A stretch of 64,000 nucleotides of DNA from Holothuria scabra. Lineage: Eukaryota > Echinodermata > Holothuroidea > Aspidochirotida > Holothuriidae. Positions 23,901 through 35,639 of this stretch are shown piece after piece; position 1 is the stretch's first letter, and each line of letters begins with the position of its first letter. The notes beneath the pieces are model-generated. The model was not told the origin of the DNA, did not search any database, and was given only the letters and a program-made list of their open reading frames with translations. Where the stretch lies: the NCBI GenBank assembly GCA_037179385.1, contig CM074187.1, positions 12,649,450 to 12,713,449 on the forward strand, in the 5' to 3' direction. The position numbers and the translations under genes were made by a program.

Positions 23901-26900
23901 ATAGCCAACCATAACTTCTTTTGAGGGAAGGTTGCACATTCAAGGTCTCATTCTAGTACTCTTTTGTTGTACTCTTATGTTGCTCAACTTTTATAGGATC
24001 TAACCTGGATTGGATTAGAAAATTTAAAAAAAAAATAATAGGGTGTGTTGGGCAATACATCTAGAGTAGCAGAAAAAAAAATTTTTTTTTATCAATTTCC
24101 ATGGCATTGACAGGCATAAAAAATAGAATTTGCTCTCTGGTGTTGCTTAGCAACTACACAGCATGTAAAATATATCATCACTGTTTTCTGTGAAATTGTT
24201 GACAAAGTTTTGCCTGGCTATCTCAACAAACTTAACCTTTCACAGGTCAGTAAAAAATTAGGCTTGTGTCTCCTTAAATCATGTACAGTACATGCAGTCT
24301 CCTTTGATGGGAAAGGGACATCTGTATTGGTCTTTTTTCAACATACAGTCCTTTGAGATCACATATCATGTATTGTTGTAAAAGTACAACAAACAAAGTC
24401 ATGTTGCAAAAAGACAGAAATCATATTGAAAGCGATAAATAAAGGGCCTGAAGTCCTTGTAAACCTTATTGTCACCTAAATGACCTCAATTGACTAACAA
24501 GAGTATTATTAAAAATTCCAAATCTGATAGTGTCTCCATTCAGGTAGCAGTTTCCTGGTCTCATGATTGCATTTTATTACAAAAACCATATCCTATCTGT
24601 TTTTCAAGGTCAAACTATTAGGGTACTGTGTAAAAATGTTTTCCAATAGGAAATATTCCAGGTTATGGGTTTATATTTCAATTACCAAAGGTTATAATCA
24701 TTTCCTACTGTATTTCTCTCATTACAAGTATACAATGCAAGTGTATTTATTGAATGTTGGTGTGTCAGTATTAATAAAAGCTTATTATATTTGAGGTAAC
24801 TGCCTCTGCAGGAATAAAAACCAATTTCATTTTAACAATTGACACCATAGACATTTTAGGTTCTTTATCTTACCTTTTCGCTTTTTGTCCAAAAGTCCTT
24901 CTTTTGAAGTTACACCTAGCTCACTCACCGACTTAGGTCTGATTTTTGTTCCATCTGTTCAAAGAAACAATGGTATTATTATTTAATTTTCATATAAAAA
25001 TGAAAGGTAACTAAAAATATATTTTTTTCAAACATCCAACTTCTGAACTGTTTTAAGACACTGCACTGTATAACTAAGGACTCTAATAACAAAGTATGTC
25101 AGATCTGGAACGGAAAGTACAGAATTCTTGGTACACACAGTAGTTCACTAGTTTTGCTCACAGCTTGCACGGATGTTGAATTTTCAAAGATGATGTCATC
25201 CAATAAGATGTTGCCCAGGACAAACTTTGGGCATTTCAATGCCTTTAAATGTTTATTTCCTCCAAAGAAAGAGTTTACACTTTCTAGGCTTCAATCATAC
25301 AATGCTGTCCCAAGCAGTTACAGTAAATTACTGCACTTTAACATCTTTTAATGCTTTTCAAAATGAAGATTTAGAGTGGAAATTCCCTCAATAGAAAGTT
25401 TATCTTACAAGGTCAAAGTTAAGTTTAAAAAGATCAATTTAGAAAATTGGCAGACTGGACAACTTGACAAGTTCAGCATACTATGCTGTATGTGTTATTG
25501 TACTGTGCATTACCTGTATTTAATAAGTTACAAAATGTTTAAATGATTATGATACTGTATCACAATCATGTAACTTGAAGAGATTTGCAGAACACATTGT
25601 CTTAAAAAAAAAACAGAAAAATTTCTCTTTCCAAAGGTGAAAACTGAATCTCAATCACAGATTAAATTCAGAAAATAGTTATTTTCAAAGAAATGCTGTT
25701 TTTCCTTATCCCCTTCATATGGTGTAGGTACAGTGACAGCATCAGACTTTTTCATTTGGGGGCTAGGAGGGGGGGGGCAAAACAAGCAGTAACAACACTT
25801 AGTGGAACCCAACCATTGGCAGGCATGTACAGTAGCTTACAGAAAAATTCTCTCTTAAAACACTTCTCAGATTGCAGGAAATGACACTTTCCTGTCTTTC
25901 TGACCTTGCATGATTCAGCTAACTATGCTTTTGTTTTTTACAGAAGAGAGGAATAGAATTAACATTTTCACTATAGTACTAACACTATTGTGGAGACACT
26001 TTACAAAATTTCAAAGGTACAGTAATGTTACACTGTAATTCACAACTTTGTGGTCAGGCATACATTTCATTGTAGTCACATGCACCAGCATTGCTATCAA
26101 CATGCTTTCTGTGTATTATGATCTATTCAGATACACATACAGTACAGTACATCAAAAAGAAAGGGGGGGGGGGGGGGGGCTAAGGCAGTTGCTCATTTAT
26201 AATTCCATCATCTATCTCCTTCTTAATTTGGGCATTTTCTGACCCAGACTAAACATTTGCAATTCTTGCTTGTTTGAAAATTCTACAGGATGGGGACTTT
26301 AAAATTTGGCTCAATTTTAATTTCTATTGTCATTATCATCATTGGGTAATAGTGCCAACTTCAAAGGTGAAGACTCCTGCACTGGACAGGCATATTGGCT
26401 ATGTAGGCACAACTATCCTTCATGGCCAATATGCCTCTCCAATGCCTTGTTTTGTTTGTTTACTCTCTGATTTTGATCTGTTTTTTTTACTACTTTTCAG
26501 TAAACCATAATCAATACGAAAAATCCATATTTGAAAGAAGTTGTGTCTTTTTTTTTGGTGGGGTGGACAAGCAGGGGTCCAAGGCATTTGATAGGGGGGC
26601 CTCTGTCTATGATCCACAGAAAAAGATTTGCATTCTTACAGAAATGAATTTTAAGAACAAAGAGAAAATTTAATTATAAATAAAAAAAAAGATGTCTGAG
26701 GCAACATGCCCACTTAATGTAACATTCTGTTAACTAGTTGAGAAGTGAGGATAACAGCTTACAAAATCTTTCAAATACTTTAAGACATCCTGAGTTAACA
26801 AGGGGATATTGCAACAAAGTTTGGAGGATTTGGTCTGTACTAGAACCATGTAAAAAGCCACCAAAATATACCTTTAAACCTTGACCAATGCCCAACCAAA

Positions 26901-29900
26901 ATATAAGGCCTACTGTATTTAAAGTTTAACGGTCAACATTTAGAAAATAACTAAGCAGACTGACAATATCCTGTTCCAGATTTTAGTGTACACAGTTAGA
27001 TAATGTATGTGTAACCTTTGGACTACATCTGAATGGTACTGGCTATAAGGTGTAAGACCATTTGCACTGCAACACGCTAGCAGACTCTGTGCCTGTGCAT
27101 GCTAAGAGGAAGGAAACCAAGGATATACTGTATGAAAGGTGGTTCCTCTGAAATATACTGATAAGAGGGAACTCAAGGGGAAACCCCCAATTTATCTGAG
27201 TGTGTGAGAAACATGTACTGGTTTCAGTATGGTAGTGAAACCTGCAGACATGCATAATATGACTACTGTATGTAGTATGTTGATTCACTAATTATTCAGC
27301 CCACCAAATGATAATTCATGGTTTGGGAAATTCCAGGGTAATGCAAATTTCACAGTAGAGTTGTAACCTTGTTTTCTGGCTTCTTTGTCCAATGTTGCCT
27401 AAAATTAGAAATTTAGATAACAACATGGATCGTACAACTATATGACCTAAATAACGTAAGTGCTGTACCATTCTAAAGATATGATTTTAAATTGCAATGT
27501 GAGTGCACCAGAGGCATATGAAACTACAGCATGTTCGACTAACATCAAGTTTTGGAAGAGAAACATTATACCCTGACCTTCTAAAGTTAGCGAGATTAAG
27601 GGAGTACATGTACAGTACTGTAGGGTGTAGTTAACATTATGGTATTTTAAAACCAGACCATGATGCCACTTTTCATTTCAATATTTCTCTCAGTTTTAAA
27701 TGTCAACATTTTCCTTGGTGAGGGTACTGCATTACATGTCCATCTATCTATGGTAATGGAAAATATTTTGAAAACTTTCCTTTTGGTTCACATACTTGTT
27801 GGCAAGAAAAAAATCTAACTACTGTACCTCTACAGTTAAAAACAATTTAATACAATCAGACCTCTCCATCCCTAAAAAGTTATCTTAGTTTCAGCACAAT
27901 AATAAACAAGTGTCACAATTAGTTTCCTTATTTCCTACAGGTGATTCAAAGATAAGGGTATCATACCTGTAAGCTATGCACAGAATAAGGTCTGCATATG
28001 CAGTAGCAAAAGAACTACAGTATAAAACAATCATTCATTCATTTAGTCACTGCATTTTATTCAGTCATTTTGAGTATGTAAGACTCACTGAGAAAATATT
28101 CATGGTGTTGAAGTTTTCATATTACCCGGGATCAGTATCCGCTTATCATACAAACAAACAAACATTATATTTTAACTGGGCACTGCAGTGGAGTAATGTA
28201 TAGAGTTATTTGACTGTACAATAAGCTGTGAACAGAATAAAGTTTGCATCTAGGTGGAAGGAAACAGACAATAATTCATTATATGCTATGATTGCTGACA
28301 ATTACACTTTACAGTTTGTAGGACCATGAAGTTATGATGAAGACAATACAACCTCCTTTTATTTGACACTATCAAGCTTGCCAACAATACAGTAAGCTCA
28401 TGATTGTTAAACTCTTAGACAGTTCAGTCCATGTACAGGAAAAAGGAAAAAAAGTGTTCTTATAATCTGTTACATCTATGGCAGTTCTCAGCATAATTTC
28501 AAGTGCTGCCATAATATTGCCTGTCATAAAAGAAATGAAAATGTATTCTACTTTTTACACACACAGCCCCCTCCTTAAAGTTTTCAATACAGCTTTAATC
28601 AACATATTCAGCAAATAAACTTTGAGACTTATTTGTCTCAAAGTGTATTTAAAAGTCACACTGCTGCTGGCAAGAGACCTACAGTAATAGAACTACAGTA
28701 GGCTAATTACTGGAAGCAAAAACATAAAATAATAAATCAATCTGATCACTTTAAAGTGCATTTATATCCTTCATACTAAAAGACTGATAGAGGTAAGGCT
28801 GTGAACATGTTGGAAAGTGACTAAACGCTTAATCACATAAAGTTTCTGTGCATGAGGCTGTTTTTTCATACAGTAACATCCATAAATTTGCACTTGTAGC
28901 ATAAAGTTTGCATGGACATGATTCATTGTTCAGCCTACTATTGACCTGTTTCCAAATAGCAATTACAAAGAATTGTGGGATGGAGTTTTCGTGTGTGTCA
29001 TCATTGTCAATGACATTTTACTTTGGCAAAAAGTGACACACACCAAAACTCTATCCCACAATCCATTGTAATTGCTATTTGGAAACAGGTCTATTGTATA
29101 TGTTGTTTTAGGATTTCAAATTTCTGGTCATTCTCCATGCTGTGAATTTAAATGGGAATGATTGACAAAACAGACAGTGTTTCAAACATGGTCAAGTGGG
29201 AAAAGACAAAGGTTAAGACAGAAAATCAACAAAGGGGACAGAAAAATTTGCAGATATTCAGAAACTTGTATAAAAAAATTGGGACTTGCAATTAATTGCA
29301 AGAAGATTTGTACTTAACATTCGATCCAGTTGTGATGGTCTAGGCTACAAGCAATTAATCACTACACAGCACAGCCCTAGACAAAGTACTGTAGGTTTTG
29401 CCCTTGTCTGCAACCCAGACCACTTTCAAGCAATGTGTTGTTTGAGGATTTTTAGCACAGTATGAAATGTTCTTACAAGTCTCATTAGGGTACTAAAGTA
29501 CTAATGTTAAACAAACTGAAAAGAGGAATTTAAGGACATGTCAAGCAAAGTATCTTCCCCTGGAAGAATTTAACTGGATTGGATGAGGGTGCTTTGCCTT
29601 TATCCTTAATTGATCCATGGCAGGATCTGTTCATTCAGCTATTAATGAAATTGTTTTTAAGAAGAGAGCACACTGTATGCAGATTTGAAAAAAGGACAAC
29701 AGAATGGCAACAAAACTTCCCTTCCACATCATACCAGCCAACTGTCATGATGGCACTGAGATACTAACACTATTTTTGGTACTGTATTTCCTCATTCATA
29801 TGACAGATAGTACTGTAACTCACTTGAACCCCACTGCCCAGGCACAATCTACAGGGATATATGCAATTTCCAATTGTCCTCCCTAAAGTGTAAAAAATTC

Positions 29901-32900
29901 ATGAGCTTAAATTATTTTGGGGTTATTATCATTTATTACTCTCATTTGGTTTTTAAAATAACGTACAACAGGTGAAGTTTGTGTCACAAATATTACTGAG
30001 ACTTTTTGTGGAAATTTGAGCTGACAAAATGTTCCAGGAGCTTAACTGCCAGTTGTTTAAGTGAAGATATTCAGGTGTGTACAGGACAGCAGGGTTTTGT
30101 CAATGCCACTTGGGTCTAACCACAACAAATGAGGGCCAACTGTCAATAGAAATCAATTTTTTCAATTATATTTCTGATCACTTGGATGAATCCAACAAGA
30201 CCAGGACAGTGTCTTTTCCTGCTGCTATCTGAAGGTATAAAAATCCAAAGATTTCCTTGTACACTCTGCACCAACCTACAGTATAACTGATGGTGGCACT
30301 CCAGTTAGATGGTAATGCCAGCATCTTAATATGGCTTAGGCAGAATCCTGAGAAGGAGCTACCAACTTACCATAGTTGATGTCACCTTTGTCTTCATCAT
30401 TATCATCATCATTTTCAGATGATTTTTGACTTCCTGTGTGACTAATGCTATCTGGAGGTGGTGGAAATAAGGATTTGGAAGCAGTTTCTACTGAGGTTTC
30501 ATCATAAAGCATGCCACTGTCATCTTCTTCTTGCAGCCCTGAAGATTGTTGGTAGCTTGATACATCATCATATTCTTCTGTTAGATATTAAAACAAAGGA
30601 TCACTTATTAGCAAGAATGATTCAAATGTTTCCACATGTGGCAACTGTCAAAAAAAGCAGTTTAAATTTACATGCACAATTTCAGTTTAACTTAAATGCA
30701 CAATTAAATTAAGTTTAATTTTTTAAATAAACTTAATCAAGAAAGAAATTTAGTCAGGAAAAAAATTATGTTGCTCTTCAGTTTTTTAAAGTGTTCCTGA
30801 TATAGAATAACATGAAACAGATTTGTGACATAAACATTTGAGATTGTCATTGCCAAAGGGCCAAACAAAAGCATTGCACAGGTTGTTTACTTCAAGAGCC
30901 CAGGAAACTGCTGCACAGTATACAGGTTGTTAATTCTCAACAAAGATGTCTACTAGCTGGTCTCCTATATCTCCCAATGCACTTTCCTTACAATCCCAAT
31001 TGACAATCTGTGATTTTCACCACTTATCACACAGTAAGTTCTTTTGTTGTAAAAATGAACTTGATTTCATTTCAAATTTTTGACCCTTTTCAAGATATCA
31101 AATCCTCTGGTATCTCACTTGCGTCAAGTGTCTCTGGGTTCCAATGTCTTTAGTGTAACCGGGAGACGCCTTGTATTGACCAAGAGAGAGTATGAGAATG
31201 TATATGAAAAAGAGGCACTACTTGTGGTAAAAAATAAAAAAAAAAACATTGAAACACAAAGAGACACATAGTTTTTTACATTTTGTGGAACTCTGACTGG
31301 CCCTTCTTGGCAAGAGCAAGCAACAGGTGCCAGACATTTCCTCATCAATTTCAACTATGGTGTGCAGTATTCTTTTACTGCAGTCCTGCATCAAAGTCTG
31401 CAAAATTGTTTTTTTTTTTATTTTTTCCCAAGTCTCCCAATATTTCACACATTGTACAGTACAGTAGCATGATACCAATAAGAGAGTGTAATCTTCCTAC
31501 CATGGCTGTAAGGGATGCTTTCTCTAAGGTGGTGGGGTTGGTGACTGTTTGCCCAACTCCAGACCAGGGCATAACCTTTACCTGAGGTTCACAAGTCTGC
31601 CAGATTCAGCTAGGTTTTGACAAATGAGGGGAAAGGGGGCGGGGAGGAAGCAGTCACAAGCCCCCATCCCGAACAGCCATGAATCCTACAAAGACACTGA
31701 TTCATACTGTCATAGATGTAGTATTTAGAAGTACCTTGAATATCTTCCTCTCCATCTAATTTTGCAAGAGTTTCTTTCAATACTGAATACAGTTGGTCTT
31801 TTTCTGCAGTGGCATCCTTCTTCAGTTTTTCTTTTTTCAGAGTCACAGAGAAGAAACGATCCAGGTCTAAGGGAAAAGTTATAAGCTTCATTTAAAATGG
31901 GATATATTAATGTAAGTCATGGGACAAAGAATAATATACACAGTATTTAAGACAGTTACCTGTCTCTCAAAAACTCAGTTGCAATTGGTTCACTTGAAAT
32001 GACTAGGTAATAATCAGATGACCTTAAAGTTTAACCAAATAAGGGTGATACAGTTGAGAGCAGTGCTGCCTGACATTAACTCAATTTTTAGCTTAACTGC
32101 AGAACAATGTTCCAAACAGTGCCTGGGTTTTATATGGACAACTTGCACAAGGCATGTTACATTTGGTGTGTGTATGGGTTAGTTATAAGATGTCCGGCCC
32201 AGTTTCCAACCTATTGGTTCAAGTCAAGCTGACCACAGCCTTTTTTCCAGTTGTGACTCACTGGCTTGCTTTCCCTACTCCATTGCTTTCCCTACTCCAT
32301 TGCTTATGCCGAGCACCAAGTGCAGCAGCAGTAGGTTCCATTTTTGGAGTCCTTGGTATGACTCAACCTGGGAATACAGCCTGGGCCTTCTACGTGAGAG
32401 GTGGATGCTCTTTCCATTAAGACCAAACACATGGTCCACTCTGTGTATGAGAAGGGTCTTTTAGTCGGTATTTGAGTTACAATTTCAGTAGTGCTTGTAT
32501 CTTTTCCTGTATGCCTATCTTTCAATTCAACCCCTGATTTAAAAAGGAGTATGAGTACTGGTGATGAAAAACCACCTTTATAAAATTCAGTCACACTTTT
32601 AAGTTCACCAATTAGAGAAGAGAAAGTGTTGCCCTACTATTTCAGTTACCATAGCCTCATGAAACTGGTACTGTAGATCTGGATATTCCATGTCAGCTTG
32701 GATCACTGGGGCATAAGAAGTCCATGGGTGCTATTAAATTAATCCGGAAAGTTAAAAGTTGGGGTATACACTCCAACAAATGGAACAAACTATAGGTACT
32801 AGTAGTTTTCACCCTATGCCTGTTCACCGAAAACAAATTTGTCCTGGCAGTCATTTTGACCCAAGTTTAGTGAAAGACTGACATTTGGCCCAAATACCTA

Positions 32901-34981
32901 CCAGTTTGCTATTGAAAAGATAAGGTTCTGTACTTGGTTTGGAAACAATAAATAAATAAGTTTGGGGTGACTTCTCTTGGCCTTTACTTCACAATTTTCC
33001 CCCTGTTGGTACATATTATGTATACATACATGTGTGAAAATGAAAAAATTGCTACAATAGTAATAACACAATCAGTCAACCCAAAAGCATCAATGAACAA
33101 TAATCAAAATAATTAAATACTTATAGTGGTATCTTTCTTTCTTTTCTTCAAAATTCGATTTAGGGCCGCAGAAAAATCCCTTCCCCATTGATGGCTCATA
33201 CAGTTGACAAAACAAGGTTCTGCCCACATATCAACCAATGACACACCATTTGATACTCCACTTTGATGGTGATTTGAGCTCAGGCGATGCCCCTCCCCCC
33301 CTGAATTCCCTCCCCCCCCTCCGGCCGGTAGTTTGAATCCTGCCATTGACTTAATACATTTGTATACATTTGGCACCCTGAAATTTTTTTTTCGCCTGCC
33401 CCATCATCAAAAAATTTTGGCCCTCCTCCAGAACCTTGTGTGGGGTGACAGGCCTGCGTGAGCTGTCTTCCACACCCCATGGGGCTTCCCTAAGGCTATG
33501 TCATATGTTTTAGGATTTACTACTCCGGTTGTGGAGATTTTTCATACCGTGGGCTAGAAAAGCACAATGAGGACCCGGTAAATGCATGAATCATGCGGAT
33601 AAGAGATAAGCGCATGGGAATCGGGGAGTTGGGGGCCAAAATCTCGGTGAAAAAATTAGAACAAGAAGCAACCATCCCTTTATTGACCCATTGTTCATGC
33701 TAAGAAATCCCATATTGGAAACAAAATATCAGATTGCATCCCTGACCCTGAAATGTCAAGAAAAAATACTGCGGGGAAGGAGCACCCTTAGCTGTCACTT
33801 CTACGGTAGGACAGTGACATAAACGTTCAGCCCACATCCAAGAAAGGACAACGTTCACATATGACGACATCGTTCACATACTGTATGATGAAAATGTGGA
33901 GGGAGCAAAACAGATCTTCGCCCCCTCTTGTGAAAGTGTGGAGGGTATTGTCCCCCTTTGCCCCCTCCCCAGTTCCCCTCGACCTAGGAATTGAACCGGC
34001 CAAGGCCTTCCACGTGAGAGGCCGATGTTCTACTATAGACCAAACATGCTGTCAGACCATTGAGCACTGTTAACCCTTGCCACAAAATATTATTCGTGAA
34101 TAATGTGAAGGACTGAAAGCAAGAAAAAATACAGCACCAGATTGCATCCAAGGTCACTGCACTGACGATTAAAAGTTTTTGCCCTGAAGTCCAAACCCTA
34201 ATCAGAGGTCAAACTACCAAACCTTGACAACAGCCCAACACAATCAGATTCTACCACAGTCATGGAAGAACTTGTCAATTGATGTTAACCTTAAAGCAGT
34301 GAATCTGGCAGACAATTCCACTCATTGACAACTCTATGGGAGAAACAAAACTTGGTTTGGGGCCGACTTGGCTTGGGAATGAGTTGGCTTGTGGATGAGT
34401 TGGTTTGGGGACGAGTTGGTTTTGGGACAACTTGGCCTGCTTAAATTTAAAATAAACAGCCTTTGAAAGTATGGATTTTCGTGGTGCTATTATAGGCTGA
34501 TTACTTAAAAATGAAATAAACACCTGGCCCTTGAAAGAACAGATTTTAGCACCCTCCTAGACTGGGAAATTTAGGCCTAAAGGTGCCATTCTGGCAATAT
34601 GAGAGGCATTTTATTATACCCCTCCTCTTGGCAAAATTTTTTAGTCCTTCTTCATCTGTACATAGGCCTAGCCTGGGCTACCTACTGTAGTAATGCCTGA
34701 GCTTAAAGTTATAAGACCCAGTGTTACTAGCTGTTAAGTCTTAGCCTTACCTAGCTAGCTGGGTGTAGCCTAGATCTAGACCTAGGCCTAGGCTAGGCCT
34801 GCAGTAGGCCTAGGTGTGGCATAATGTTAGGCAGAACTTGGTTCTCGTTTTGCAGTATCTAGGCCTACACAACAAATCCTCGACAACAGTTATAAGTTGC
34901 AACATTAACGTTAATGGTGTTCGCTAAATTACCTCTCAACAACTTTTTCACATCCTCCAAAAGTTGATCTTGATCAATCAT
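17148..34981 (-). CDS. SKAP: SKAP-type adaptor: PH domain, tandem YEDL repeats and SH3 (7 exons, complete)
   Basis: Join (minus strand): 34933-34981, 31735-31866, 30371-30577, 24874-24954, 23334-23545, 19662-19746, 17148-17911. The total is 1530 bp, 509 residues plus TAA, with every junction GT/AG and in frame. SKAP proteins are cytoplasmic adaptors downstream of Src-family kinases that bind ADAP/PRAM-type partners through SH3 and control integrin adhesion and actin. Order: acidic/helical N-terminus (1-60); EEYDD motif (61-65); PH domain (about 149-253); three tandem [14 protein letters not shown] modules (273-290, 310-327, 351-368) plus a shorter fourth DFGETYDDV (379-387); proline-rich linker (401-431); SH3 (452-506) with ALYDY-like GLWDC, GWW and GLVPKDYL. 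The start at 34981 is preceded by an in-frame TGA about 30 bases upstream. Vertebrate SKAP1/2 are about 360 residues; the excess is mainly the repeat and linker region. Assignment to SKAP is firm; SKAP1 versus SKAP2 cannot be separated. Confidence 0.95.
17912..19661 (-). other. SKAP intron 6
   Basis: The intron has donor CAG|GTATG at its right end and acceptor CTTAG at its left end. It contains a short minisatellite (18523-18643). No other structured content was seen. Confidence 0.85.
18523..18643. repeat. Minisatellite, about four units of roughly 28-30 bp
   Basis: The unit reads CCCTGTTAGGCAATA followed by CCCTGTTATGTTCTA, repeated with small changes and one shortened copy. Internally the unit is itself a degenerate duplication of a CCCTGTTA half. 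Confidence 0.8.
19662..19746 (-). CDS. SKAP: SKAP exon 6: end of PH domain
   Basis: The 85-bp exon encodes [19 protein letters not shown] then a short KPEP linker. It starts in phase 0 and ends one base into a codon. [10 protein letters not shown] is the C-terminal PH helix with its invariant Trp. It joins YRSFQ of exon 5 to give the YxF-xA pattern of the last PH strand in SKAP1/2. Confidence 0.93.
20178..22640 (-). mobile_element. 5'-truncated CR1/Jockey-like LINE (endonuclease end plus reverse transcriptase)
   Basis: Non-LTR retrotransposons copy themselves by target-primed reverse transcription. In transcript order: the C-terminal piece of an APE-type endonuclease (SLIDNIFTN ... [10 protein letters not shown], about 22640-22455); then, from 22452, a linker; the RT palm (KSPGYDGI near 21815, YRPIS-like CRPISVLP near 21650, [10 protein letters not shown] near 21430); and the catalytic FADDT at about 21155-21172. 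A C-terminal domain ending ...LQKRAVRNI and [11 protein letters not shown] follows (20870-20500). The frame is broken several times, so it is inactive. The 3' end AATAAACTTGAAACTTGA near 20180 is typical of CR1/L2-group elements that end in a short repeat. No TSD was identified. Confidence 0.85.
20433..22452 (-). pseudogene. Reverse transcriptase pseudogene of the intronic LINE
   Basis: Reading pieces 22452-21700, 21655-21251, 21049-20498 and 20870-20433 are segments of one RT protein in shifting frames. RT motifs are recognisable in order, including SKAFDT and FADDT. At least three frameshifts separate the pieces and the first half of the endonuclease is missing. It has no role for the host gene beyond occupying the intron. 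Confidence 0.8.
23334..23545 (-). CDS. SKAP: SKAP exon 5: core of the PH domain
   Basis: The 212-bp exon runs from the split Asp codon through [18 protein letters not shown], the YYYKSK strand, [10 protein letters not shown] and [10 protein letters not shown] to YRSFQ, ending in phase 0. W-x-x-R-Y-C and the three consecutive Tyr match the SKAP1/2 PH domain (W-K-R-W-C and FYYY). Acceptor TTTTAACAG and donor GTAAGG are consensus. Confidence 0.94.
23546..24873 (-). other. SKAP intron 4
   Basis: The intron contains a SINE copy at 23690-23880 and otherwise AT-rich unique-looking sequence. Confidence 0.85.
23690..23880 (-). repeat. tRNA-derived SINE copy
   Basis: Read on the minus strand, the head looks like a tRNA: A-box region TGGTCAAGTGGTTATAGC and B box GGTTCAATTTC, followed by the body shared with other copies (GCAATGGAGTAGGGAAA, GAGCCACAATTGG). 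This head differs in detail from the 52328 and 32195 copies, so it may be a sister subfamily. Confidence 0.7.
24874..24954 (-). CDS. SKAP: SKAP exon 4: first PH strand
   Basis: The 81-bp exon encodes [19 protein letters not shown] and LLDKKRK, entering at a split Asp and leaving one base into the Asp of DGQFGF. G-x-L-x-K-(K/R) is the opening strand of PH domains. Donor GTAAGA and acceptor TTTGAACAG are intact. Confidence 0.92.
24955..30370 (-). other. SKAP intron 3
   Basis: At 5.4 kb this is the largest intron. It holds a G-rich run near 26165-26180 and a 147-bp palindromic MITE at 28944-29090. No other gene, LINE or RNA was recognised. Confidence 0.8.
28944..29090. mobile_element. 147-bp palindromic MITE with 6-bp TSD
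   Basis: Almost the whole element is one inverted repeat. The left arm starts ACCTGTTTCCAAATAGCAAT; the right arm read on the other strand is nearly the same for about 60 bases, around a loop of about 25-30 bases. It is flanked by CTATTG on both sides (28938-28943 and 29091-29096). The transcript would form a long hairpin inside the SKAP intron. The superfamily is not settled. Confidence 0.85.
30371..30577 (-). CDS. SKAP: SKAP exon 3: EEYDD motif and acidic linker
   Basis: The 207-bp exon encodes [18 protein letters not shown], a PPPP cluster and a [10 protein letters not shown] acidic stretch. EEYDD occurs at the same place in vertebrate SKAP, just before the PH domain, where tyrosines are Src-kinase targets. 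Acceptor TATCTAACAG and donor ATG|GTAAGT are consensus. Confidence 0.9.
30578..31734 (-). other. SKAP intron 2
   Basis: This is a 1.16-kb intron of AT-rich sequence without recognisable elements. Confidence 0.85.
31735..31866 (-). CDS. SKAP: SKAP exon 2: N-terminal helical region
   Basis: The 132-bp exon encodes [20 protein letters not shown] and then [19 protein letters not shown], ending one base into the Glu of EEYDD. The charged, heptad-like pattern fits the N-terminal helical dimerisation segment of SKAP proteins. Acceptor TTCCCTTAG and donor CAAG|GTACTT are present. Confidence 0.9.
32195..32437 (-). repeat. tRNA-derived SINE, full-length-like copy
   Basis: On the minus strand the copy reads tRNA-like head (GGTCTTAATGGAAAGAGC), the shared body and a tail ending in ACTGGGCCGGACATC. 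It has a local duplication of TTCCCTACTCCATTGCTT (32271-32308). It aligns along most of its length with 52328-52540. Confidence 0.8.
33978..34049 (-). repeat. tRNA-like head of a SINE, isolated
   Basis: The minus strand reads GGTCTATAGTAGAACATCGG, CTCTCACGTGGAAGG and then GGTTCAATTCC, an RNA polymerase III A/B-box arrangement matching the 52328 SINE head. The body is absent. It is not called as a tRNA gene because no acceptor stem closes. Confidence 0.6.
34660..34880. repeat. AGGCCTA/CCTAGG-rich palindromic tract
   Basis: Over about 200 bases the motifs AGGCCTA, CCTAGG and CTAGATCTAG recur many times, densest at 34765-34815. It lies in SKAP intron 1 within 300 bases of exon 1. The motif also appears sparsely elsewhere in the window. 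Confidence 0.7.
34933..34981 (-). CDS. SKAP: SKAP exon 1: start codon exon
   Basis: The 49-bp coding part encodes [16 protein letters not shown] plus one base of the next Asp codon; donor GAG|GTAATT. The ATG follows CAAATCAAC and an in-frame TGA lies about 30 bases upstream, so no longer N-terminus is possible on this exon. [11 protein letters not shown] resembles the start of vertebrate SKAP helices. Confidence 0.88.
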
Positions 34982-35240
34982 GTTGATTTGCTTAAAATGG
35001 AAACTTATTCAATCTCAAAGCACACTCTCTCCACTCTCATGTAAATGTCCCTCACTTTTCACAAATTCACCGTGTCCCAACTAGTACACTTTCCGTGTTG
35101 TAGTCACTGAGTCGTGCACGAGATTTGCCTTCTCTCCAACTAAGAAAGACGGAACTTGAAGTCGGTTACTATTACCGGTAGCTCCCAATCCTCAACACAG
35201 CACAATAAACGTGTGACTTCCTGGTTCGTGGGCCCTGTCC
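34982..35240 (-). promoter_or_regulatory. Likely SKAP 5' UTR and promoter region
   Basis: This is the sequence immediately upstream of the start codon. No clear TATA box was read. The end of the 5' UTR cannot be placed without transcripts. Confidence 0.4.
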
Positions 35241-35639
35241 TTCTGTGTACATACAGTTAGCAGTTTACCTTTGTAGCAGGTGTCGAGTATGTCTGTACCT
35301 TTTGGTGTAGAACTGTAGATCTACAAACTTTTGAGAACACGAACATAAAATAATTTTCGCATCCCAAAAGGCTTACCATGATATGCACTATGTGGGACGG
35401 CACCTCATTGGAAAACGGAACAAGACGGCGGAGGTACGTTATGGTTAAAAATGGATAAGTTAAAAATTGAAAGGGAAACTAAAGCAGTAGCTTGGTTTGA
35501 AAAAAATTTGCCTATCCAAGCATCATGTTTAGGAGGGCGTTGGGCCACTTCATGATGAGAATGGTTCATTAGTGATCATCAGGGATATGGCTAAATTGTT
35601 ATGATTATTATGTAGGCCTATCTGTTTTTACCAAGGAGT

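Larger units (their letters stand above)
31867..34932 (-). other. SKAP intron 1
   Basis: The 3.07-kb intron contains a SINE (32195-32437), a second SINE head fragment (33978-34049), a C-rich/G-rich stretch at 33285-33320 and an AGGCCTA-rich tract (34660-34880). Confidence 0.85.
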
